From the NCBI GenBank assembly GCA_037157565.1, contig JAZHRO010000003.1:40623001-40687000 (forward strand): a stretch of DNA of 64,000 nucleotides. Direction: 5' to 3'. The DNA is from Thalassia testudinum (taxonomy: Eukaryota > Streptophyta > Magnoliopsida > Alismatales > Hydrocharitaceae). Made by a program: the position numbers and the translations under genes. The notes beneath the pieces were generated by a model. That model was not told the origin of the DNA and did not search any database. It worked only from the letters and a program-made list of their open reading frames with translations. Position 1 is the stretch's first letter. Every line of letters starts with the position of its first letter. This document shows, piece by piece, positions 57,056-64,000 of the stretch.

Positions 57056-58193
57056 TACTTGGGGATATACATAGCATAGTGCATTCATTGCATACATTTG
57101 CATTAAAAAAAATCTAAATAAATAAAAATAAAAGAATAATTAAAAAAAAAAGTTTTGTGCTTAACTGGCTAAGTCCTGCATTCTTAAGCAAATCAGAACT
57201 CTAGGTTAGACTAAGTTAATTCTAGGGTCAAACTTTAGATGCTAAGAGAGCTACTAGCTTTAGACCTTTAGGGTCCTTTGTGGACTTAAAAACTTAAGTA
57301 GGAGTTATGTTGCGGACCATTCCTCAAGAGGTTGAGGAAGGAAAGCTAGGTTTGAGTTAAAAGGTGGGGTGGTACCTGGAGTCTTGTTCTACCTTTTGGT
57401 TTACGGGTCCTTGTAACCCAAGCATCCAAATTTCACACACTTGGTCTGGTGTGCGTAAGTAATCAACTTAATTCCTTTCTTAAAAGAGATTTGGATCTCT
57501 TAGTTTTGACTTAGGAGAGACTTGAAAACATAATTTGATTGGAAGAGTTCCTACCATAGGAGAGGTGGAGTATATACTCACCTTGAGGATGTGATGATAA
57601 TATATTACCTCCTTGGTTCTTGTCTCTTAGGATATCCATCCTACTGGGGGCATGTAAGCACATTGTGCGATTCAGGTACAATGGGCGGCCCTATCTCGAA
57701 GTGCCGATTGCCACAAGCCTGAGTTCGCTTTAGAAATCCATGGGCGATACTATCTCGAAGTGTCAATTGCCAAGAGTTTTTGGGGTCGCTATGGGCGATG
57801 CTATCTCGAAGCATCAAAAGCTAGGCACCCTTCGAGGTATGGTGATGGGGACAATGAATTCGACACAGACTATGTTGATAGCTGATCCAAGGTTAGACTT
57901 AGAGGAATAAAAAAAAATTATATATATATTATTAAAAAAAAATCCTTTTTCCTTTAACTCAAATAACTCTGACCAATGCACATGCACGGATGCTTTAATC
58001 TTAGGGATCAATAAACCTTAGGGTAGAGTCAGAAATCAGAGAAACTTGTGCCCGCAAGTCGTCTTTAGCTGACCTAGTCAGTAACTTAACAACTACTTGG
58101 GAACCTTAGGTCTAAAGTCTGAACATAATATGTTTCTAAAGGAAGACCGATTGGGTTGGCTAGTCTATTGGGAGTGCTAGGTTTTGCTTGGAT
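57056..58193 (+). other. 3' untranslated region of element F
   Basis: No reading frame of interest. A/T- and A/G-rich tracts at 57105-57152 and 57905-57955. Shares TTGAGGATGTGATGATAATA (57584-57603) and the CTATCTCGAAG word with the 3' region of G. Contains the hairpin array at 57683-57815. Confidence 0.75.
57683..57815 (+). repeat. Three hairpins with an invariant TATCTCGAA loop
   Basis: Loop TATCTCGAA at 57692, 57751 and 57802, flanked by GGCCC/GTGCC, GATAC/GTGTC and GATGC/GCATC. The stems differ yet pair (one mismatch in the first, one G-T pair in the second, perfect in the third). Each is preceded by GGGCG or GGGC. Spacing is 59 and 51 bases. One relative with a decayed stem lies in G (complement of 43003-43011). 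Confidence 0.8.
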
Positions 58194-58230
58194 TTGCTAG
58201 GGACTAGCAAGAATTAGGCATGGGGGTATT
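58194..58230 (+). other. Pre-PPT hairpin and 3' polypurine tract of F
   Basis: TTGCTAG-GGA-CTAGCAA (58194-58210), then GAATTAGGCATGGGGGTATT and the LTR start. Confidence 0.9.
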
Positions 58231-58480
58231 TGATTAGCCCATATTTATGGGCTATTTAAGTATTTAAGTGCCTAGATATTAGGTTAATTCTAAAATTTAT
58301 TTAGCATGCATTAGGCTGTAAATAGATTAATTCATATTTTTGATTTAATTACATAATTCATGCATTGCATTCATATTTAAATACATTTAGAATTAACTTA
58401 GAATTACATTCATTTAACTAGTTAACCAATTAGGTGCATTGCATGCATTATTTTAAGTTAACATAAAGGTTGAGGGTTTG

Positions 58481-58489
58481 TATATAAAT
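58481..58489 (+). promoter_or_regulatory. TATA box of LTR F2
   Basis: TATATAAAT, at the same place as in F1. Confidence 0.6.
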
Positions 58490-58943
58490 AACCATAATAT
58501 TTTATTATTATTTTATTTTTCTTCTTTCAGCAACAGCTGCATTTCCTCCAGCTACTGCAGTGAAGGCCCCATTCATGGAGGAGCGGGTGTGTTGGATCTG
58601 GTTAGGGCAACTGACTACAAGATAGGAGCAGACAGCCGAGCTAGATGAGACACTGCCCCACTCCACCACCGTCTACTCCATTCCACCACCGTGGTCTCCA
58701 AGGCCAAGCTCCAAAACATCGTGGGTCGGTGAGGTTACAACTCGCCGTGCCAAGCCGGTGGACTCATGCCAACACCGTGAGCATGTGTCCCTGGCCATGC
58801 TTCCATCAATGTGCCTCACCAGAATCAACATCACCACCTTCACTGCCATCACCAGCAACCACCATCGCAACTGCTGCAACTCCAGGCTCTGCATTTTCAT
58901 CTCCTCCGTCAGTTAAGACGTCTGGGAAGTTTCACGGACATCT

Positions 58944-59477
58944 GAAGCTTCGTCCACACGCACAACAACAACCGGCCTCTCCTCTAGCCCTCGCCATCAC
59001 CAGTAGCTTCTCCTCACTCCATCAGACCCACCATCGCCTCCAGCCACGCATGTAGCCCGCGCGCCCACTTCCTGCCTACGGGCACCTCCGTTTGTGCGCC
59101 TGCATTTCACCGCACCACTGCCTGCATCCCCTTCACCTGCACTTCCACCCACATGCCCTCTAGCCGTGCACGTAAAGCAAGCTGCACTTCCGCCGACTTC
59201 CCAGATGTCTGAAGCTTCGTCCCCACGAACAACAGCAACTGGCCTCTCCTCTAGCCCGTGCCATCACCAGTAGCTTCTCCCCACTCCATCTGACCCACCA
59301 ATGCTTCCAGCCACGCATGCAACCCGCGCGCCCACTTCCAGCCCCTACGCACCTCCGTGCGTGCACCTGCACTTCGTCGCACCACTTCCCGCGTGCCCTC
59401 CAACTGCACTTCCTCCCGCACTCCCTCCAATCGTGAACGTAAAGCACGCTGCACTTTTGCCGTACTCCTTACACCAT
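58944..59477 (+). repeat. 267-bp tandem duplication in LTR F2
   Basis: Both units begin GAAGCTTCGTCC and go on through GGCCTCTCCTCTAGCCC, CACCAGTAGCTTCTCC and GCCCACTTCC. LTR F1 has a single unit, so the duplication arose in F2 after insertion or was lost from F1. The units differ at many bases, so the event is not recent or it involved diverged copies. Confidence 0.8.
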
Positions 59478-60157
59478 GTCGTCGATGCTTGCAGCGTGCG
59501 GCCAACAGCATCCAGCAGTAGCAGCTGTGGCCTTTAGTGCTTCCTCGTGTGCGGCCGAGCTCAACGGCACCCGTGCGCGTCCGCATGGCTTGCGCGTTCA
59601 ATGCGTGAACCACCTTCAGCAGCAACTGAAACCCACCTCCACCGTACCTCCGTCCAGCCACCTCGAGGCACCTCACACATCACCGCGACCTCCATCTCGA
59701 AGCCCTCGATCTAGAGATCCTCCTCCGAGCTTCACACCTCTAGCCATTCCCTCCTCCTAAAGCACGGACAAGGAGAAGAATTTCCCCTATTTTTCTATAG
59801 TAAAGCCTCTATTAATATTTACATTCTGTGGCATTGTCAACTTTTATTATTATTTTATTAAGCTGCATTGCAAAATATATCCTTTAGTTGTGTAAAATTA
59901 CCATTTCAACATGTTCTCTTGATGTTTTCCTAATCTGAAGGCAAATTTGGCTCGATTTCTTGACGAAACTAATTGTGAACTTATGTTTTTAGCTGGTGTG
60001 AGTTTAAATATGTCATTGCCTCCCTGTGGACACAACCCGCTCTTCTGCAAGTGGTTATTTTAATTATTGATTAGTCGATTTTTCCACCACATAGAACTAC
60101 AAACGACACGTCATTTTATGTGACAAACGACTTTAAAAGTGAAGAATCGACTCGTCA

Positions 60158-60703
60158 CTGCCCCATTCCCATTCTTCCTACTTCGTCCTCCATCGTCCTG
60201 CTCCGTTCCTTATCTTCCAGGCATCGTCCCGTCCAGCTCGTCCTCCAAGCGATCGTTGAGGAGGATATCTCTCTCCCCATTCTTATTACTACTTTTTAGA
60301 TTAGATTTACTGCTCTCTAGAGTAGATTTACAGCTTTCTAGTGTAATCATTTTCCTACTTTCTAGTCATAATGTTTAGTGTAATAAACAATCTTTTTGAT
60401 GATTAATTCCATGTTCATTCTACATCTCTTTTGGTTTTTGTTTGTAATATTCTCTCTCTCTCTTACTCTCTCTCTCTCTTCTATTTATTGTAAATAGTTA
60501 GATAGTTTCTAATCAATTATTCAGCTTCATGATAAATAAAACAAACACGTATTTTTAAAACAAACGTCTACCTCCCTGAGTTTGACCCGAGATTTCTATT
60601 CCGGTAAAAATTTTAATTGTTGAACACGAGTTCTTCGCTTTTAAACTACAACGATAGGTTTTCAAAATCAAACATGTTAGCGTAGCAACTTGTAGCTTCA
60701 ACA
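60158..60703 (+). repeat. 3' LTR of element D, end part
   Basis: Resumes LTR D at CTGCCCCATTCCCATTCTTC, matching 46108 onward of D1, and ends TTCAACA at 60703. A (CT)n run at 60450-60480 is longer than in D1. U5 motif at 60567-60591. Confidence 0.9.
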
Positions 60704-61687
60704 CTAGGCCAAAAGAATCTTGCATTAAGGATTTTAGCTGTAGTTTTCTTGCCTGAAAAATGTTTGCCACAGGCCATTGAATGACAATGTGTCAAAATAT
60801 CATGGATTTCAGAATTAGGGACACATCGTCCAATTTGGTGGACCAATATTTGTGATCAGGTCAAACCACCTTTTGCAAAATATTTTTGATTTCCCAGTTA
60901 GAAACTTTCGCTTGACAATTTGCTTGGGAGTGATAAGGTGTGGAAATTTTATGATTAACCCCATATTTAGAAAGAAAGTGACGAAATTGTGAGTGAAATG
61001 TGAGCCTCCATCACTGATAAGGGCCTTTAGAATGCTAAATCATGAGAAAGTATTTTTCCTAATGAATTCGACAACCACACGTCAATCCATTTAGAAACTT
61101 AGTCTACTACGACTAGTATATACAAATACCAACTAGATTTAATGAACGGTCCCATGAAGTCGATGCCCCATACATCGAAAATTTCAACTTCTAAAATAGG
61201 ATTAGGGGGCATTATATTTTTTCTAGTCGTGTTGCCCATGCTCTGGAAACACACACAGGACCGAACAAAATTATGGGCATCTTTGTGCAAGCTAGGCCAA
61301 AAGAATCCCACATTAAGGCTCTTAGCTGTAGTTTTCTTGCCCAAAAAATGTCCGCCATAGGCCAATGAATGGCAGTTTGTTAGAATATCATGGATTTCAG
61401 AATCAGGGACACATTGTCTAATGACCTGATCGGTACAAATGCGAAAAGGCTAGGCTCCTCCCAAAAATAGTATTTCATATCAGCAAAGAACTTATCCCTT
61501 TTTGTTTTTGTCCAATCAACGAGGATTTGTTCTGTTGCTAAATAATTTGCGATGGGTGCAAAGCAAGGGAGAGTGGTGTCAGCTTAAATGTTTTCATTAG
61601 GGAATTGATCAGGGGAGATCATTATGTCATTTGTCATAAGATGAGAGAGATGGTTGGCCACTGTTGGGTGGTCGTAAATTGCATTTT
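60704..61687 (-). pseudogene. pol: pol remnant of G: RNase H linker, integrase (first copy) and start of a second copy
   Basis: Read right to left from 61687: the end of the RNase H linker (VANHLSHLMTNDIM), a zinc finger with KKTTAKSLNVGFFWPSLHKD (61345-61286), core WGIDFMGPF (about 61180-61155), SDGGSHF and the start of the C-terminal part (about 60850). Then at about 60836 the sequence jumps back to the zinc finger (CVPNSEIHDILTHCHSMACG ... KKTTAKILNARFFWP) and runs into the insertion of D at 60704; this second copy continues at 44936. Frames are broken by several stops. A2 has inserted at 61688. Confidence 0.82.
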
Positions 61688-63119
61688 TGATAAAAGCATC
61701 ATAGTATAGTTCCGAAATACGATCCAACAAAGATATTATTTTGAAAATAACGAAACTATGAGTCCCGGTCGTTCGTCTCTGGGAGGCGTTGTTTTTGTTT
61801 TTGAAATCGATCTTAAAGCCGCTCTACTTTATTTAAACAACATGCTGGTGTGTAATATATAGGCGGTTAAAGAACAGGCACTTAAATCACGCAAATATGA
61901 TAATCATTTAGCTCAAGATGATTTCAAACACATAAGAGATATATATATATATAAAATGAAATTTCATTCATCGTGGGAGAGTTGTTGCACAAGGAAATCT
62001 AGAGGAAAGCTTATACATGAATGCCTAAAATTAAATCTAACTACCAGAAAATGATTGCATACAAGAATCAACGGGGGGATTTCGCATGCATCATTAGGGG
62101 AGAAGTAAGACTACTCTACTAAGCAATAAATGAAAGCAATAAAAATTCTGAAGAGCATGATCTAGAGCTAGAAGAATAGACGGCATTCAGGGGTGGTCCC
62201 TGATGGCCTTGGAGTGGTCGAGAAAAGAATGAGGGGCGGCCAATGTAGCTTAGGCCGACCCTTGGAGAGAAGTAGGGTTGATCCAGCATCCCGGCATGGT
62301 GTCCTCCATGGTGGTGGTAGTGAGCTCGTGGAGGTGGAGTGAGTGGCTAAGTGGAGGTGGCGTGAATGGCACCAATGGAGAGTAATTGCCAAGGGAGTGA
62401 ATGGGTGCAAATGGCCACCCATGGGGTCTTTTTATAGACCCAATGGAAGCTCTCTAGAGAATTATGGAATTCTCTAAAAGCCCTTTGGTGGGAGCTCGTG
62501 GGAGAGTGAGAGAGAGAGGGTGGATGTTGGTTTTTAGATCCACCAAATGTGGATCTAAAAATTGAATGGCTCTTGGTTGCAATTTTTGGCAAGCAAGGCA
62601 ACCACACATGGTAGAGAGTTCTAGAGAACTCTACGCAAGATATTTTCTTGTGGATGGTGTGTGTGGGTCGAAACTTAGGTGGCTAGGTTGATTAGGTTGG
62701 GTTCTAGTGGGTTTAGGTCAAGGTAGGTCTCAAATTAGGGTTATAAACCTTAATTCACTAAGGTAAAGTGCAATTAAACTTAATAAAAGTTTAATTGGGT
62801 GTGTGAAAACTTAATTTAGAGTAAAACAACTTAATTAAGTTAGGTCTAGGTCAATTGGACTCTCACTGAGTACAATTGGACAGTGTGTGCTGAGATCAGG
62901 GCTCAATTGGACTCAATAAGTCCAACTGAATAGGCTGATGGAATTGACTAAGATCCAAGTCAATTAGGTTTAGTGAGGACCTAATTAAGTCTTTATGGAG
63001 GTCTAGAGGTGGTGTACTAGGGTTAGGGCACCTTAATTTAGGTTCCAATAGGGTTGGAATTGGGTTTAGGGACCTAGAGATCCAAGATCAACGCTTAAAT
63101 CTGAAAACTGAAATTGGAG

Positions 63120-63362
63120 AGCAGTATCAGACATCTAATTATAGAATCAGACATCTTATACTAAAAAATCAGAAGTCCAGACTTGTTGTCTAGACGTCCA
63201 ATCAGAGTCAGGAAGGGTTTCGGGTTCTATTTTCGGTATTCTGCAGAAATTGGGCATCTGACAAAGTGTCTGGACGTCCAATAACACTGCAGTAGTGGGT
63301 TTGAAGTGTGCGGCAGTTTGCTAAGGGCCCTGGACGTCTTAAAACTTATCTGGACGTCGAGA
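63120..63362 (-). repeat. GACGTC palindrome cluster in LTR A2
   Basis: GACGTCCA or GGACGTC occurs at about 63205, 63274, 63333 and 63353, with decayed relatives (CAGACATCT, AGAAGTCCAGAC) between 63125 and 63180. Same place as the A1 cluster. GACGTC has the ACGT core bound by plant bZIP factors; use as an enhancer is only inferred. Confidence 0.7.
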
Positions 63363-63806
63363 GAAGGGTTGAAACTAGGGTTTTAGGGCTTCCTAGGGTG
63401 TTGTGACCTAATCTAAGGGTGGCTAAGGCTTAAGGAAGTCTCTAGGCTATCCTAGGGCTAGGATGGACCTAAGCTCTTCACATTTTACTACTTAATTCCT
63501 ACTTAATAGAATAGCAAACTTTTAACCCCCTTACATTATTATTCCTACATCTAAACTAGGCCTTCTGCTCCAGCTCTACTACAACTCCTGTTATTCCTGA
63601 TCCAGCTTCAGATCCAGCTCCTGATCAGCTTATTACCTGCAATCGACATAATGCACTTAATCAGCACATTATAACATTATTTTATGCATACCTAAAGGAA
63701 AGAAGTAAAGATGCAGATAATGCGTATGCGTGCATGAATAACGCTAACTTATGCTATGTCCTAGCTTAATCTAGGCCAATTAAGACTTATGATTGCTGCG
63801 CAGTCA

Positions 63807-63840
63807 TACCCCCATGCCTAAATCTTGCTAGTCCCTGGGA
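63807..63840 (-). other. 3' polypurine tract of A2 with decayed hairpin
   Basis: On the - strand: GGGACTAGCAAG, then ATTTAGGCATGGGGGTA and the LTR. The right arm CTAGCAA is kept, the left arm has changed to TTCCCAG, so the stem is lost in this copy. Confidence 0.8.
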
Positions 63841-64000
63841 AATGCAAGACTAAATTATTTACAGCAAGAGTCCCTAAGGGACTGGTTATTTTATCAAGTG
63901 TTTGCATAGAGATTTTTCTCCCTTTTGTTTTCATCCTATGCTCTAGAAATCCAGACAATCGTGAAGGTGCAGCTATGTAGCTTTTGCAACGGATTCGAGT

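Larger units (their letters stand above)
52040..60157 (+). mobile_element. Element F: non-autonomous LTR retrotransposon
   Basis: 5' LTR (52040-53727), primer site, leader, eroded reading frame (55057-56996), 3' untranslated region, polypurine tract, 3' LTR (58231-60157). Target bases CTACC (52035-52039) and CTGCC (60158-60162), one mismatch; the host LTR D is continuous across. It is 8.1 kb with no gag or pol motif in its 4.5 kb interior. The 3' region shares blocks with the pol-bearing element G. Confidence 0.93.
58231..60157 (+). repeat. 3' LTR of element F
   Basis: 1,927 bp, about 240 longer than F1. The terminal hairpin TAGCCCATA-TT-TATGGGCTA (58235-58254) is perfect with 9 bp. A 267-bp tandem duplication (58944 and 59211 both start GAAGCTTCGTCC) accounts for the extra length. 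U5 motif TTGCCTCCCTGTGGACACAA at about 60017. Confidence 0.93.
44937..60703 (+). mobile_element. Element D: non-autonomous LTR retrotransposon (with element F inside)
   Basis: 5' LTR (44937-46609), primer site, leader, an eroded reading frame (47788-49592), 3' untranslated region, polypurine tract and 3' LTR (50851-52039 and 60158-60703, split by F). Target bases are CTGGG (44932-44936) and CTAGG (60704-60708), one mismatch. The host integrase frame is continuous across the insertion. Without F it is about 7.6 kb. No gag or pol motif. The internal region is 4.2 kb. Confidence 0.9.
26726..64000 (-). mobile_element. Element G: Athila-like retrotransposon hosting E, L1, D, F and A2
   Basis: Read from right to left: pol (61687-60704), a gap filled by D, more pol (44936-43929), 3' untranslated region (43928-42516), polypurine tract, then the 3' LTR (42515-41407 and 28089-26726) split by E. 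Element A2 is inserted in pol at 61688, so the 5' part of G lies beyond the window. The LTR belongs to the B/C family (AGCT-rich U3, same U5). The pol part contains two overlapping copies of the integrase region, so G is rearranged or made of two elements. Confidence 0.8.
61688..64000 (-). mobile_element. Element A2: inverted copy of the A family, 3' end
   Basis: 3' LTR at 61688-63806 (read right to left) preceded by the polypurine tract and the end of the 3' untranslated region (63807-64000), which matches A1 3840-4056. The LTR has TATAAAAAG (complement of 62428-62436), the GACGTC cluster (about 63120-63360) with more CpG kept than in A1, and the U5 motif at 61768-61787. It sits in pol of G; AAAAT (complement of 61683-61687) is the likely target site. 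The rest runs off the window. Confidence 0.9.

Noticed and set aside
60646..60846. A 66-codon frame with a zinc-finger-like part
   Set aside because: A chimera of integrase from G and the end of LTR D at the insertion border.

Overview
The window is plant nuclear DNA made almost wholly of transposable elements. I see no host protein gene, rRNA or tRNA gene. The coding remnants belong to the Athila-like (Ty3/gypsy) retrotransposon lineage (reverse transcriptase with an FMDD box, D,D35E integrase, primer site matching tRNA-Asp) and to a plant L1-type LINE. Stacked insertions with LTRs of about 1.7-2.5 kb suggest a large-genome seed plant; I cannot name the species.

Layout by my element names. 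A1 (1-6248, +) is the 3' part of an Athila-like element: pol remnant, 3' untranslated region, 3' LTR. A LINE fragment (6266-6478) and an AT-rich spacer follow. B (about 6880-11194, +) has a 5' LTR, primer site, leader and the start of gag, and is cut at 11195 by C. C (11195-26725, +) is a sister of B: its 5' LTR is split by S1 (12905-17181, a probable 4.3 kb solo LTR) and its gag-protease region is split by S2 (21047-23494, a solo LTR with a perfect 5-bp target duplication). C is cut in its integrase at 26726 by G (- strand), which fills the rest of the window. The 3' LTR of G (26726-42515) holds E (28090-41406, -), whose own 3' LTR holds the LINE L1 (29493-34398, -). The integrase of G holds D (44937-60703, +), whose 3' LTR holds F (52040-60157, +). 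A2 (61688-64000, -), a second copy of the A family, is inserted in the remaining pol of G and runs off the right edge. The deepest chains are B>C>G>E>L1 and B>C>G>D>F, five levels.

A, B, C and G carry normal gag/pol remnants. D, E and F are bounded by two LTRs but have no gag or pol; each has one eroded reading frame of about 600-660 codons where gag would lie. E and F proteins are clearly related to each other and D is a distant relative. The 3' untranslated region of E matches that of pol-bearing A, and that of F matches pol-bearing G, suggesting specific helper/parasite pairs.

Four structural signals recur across these families: a hairpin at the very 5' end of most LTRs; a second hairpin (TTGCTAG-GGA-CTAGCAA) just before the 3' polypurine tract; an additional polypurine tract directly after the coding region; and a conserved motif about 100 nt before the LTR end. 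Family-specific repeats in the 3' untranslated regions (CCACCAAATA in A/E, hairpins with a TATCTCGAA loop in F and a trace in G) are the least explained signals. All coding regions contain stops or frameshifts, so nothing here looks able to move by itself now.
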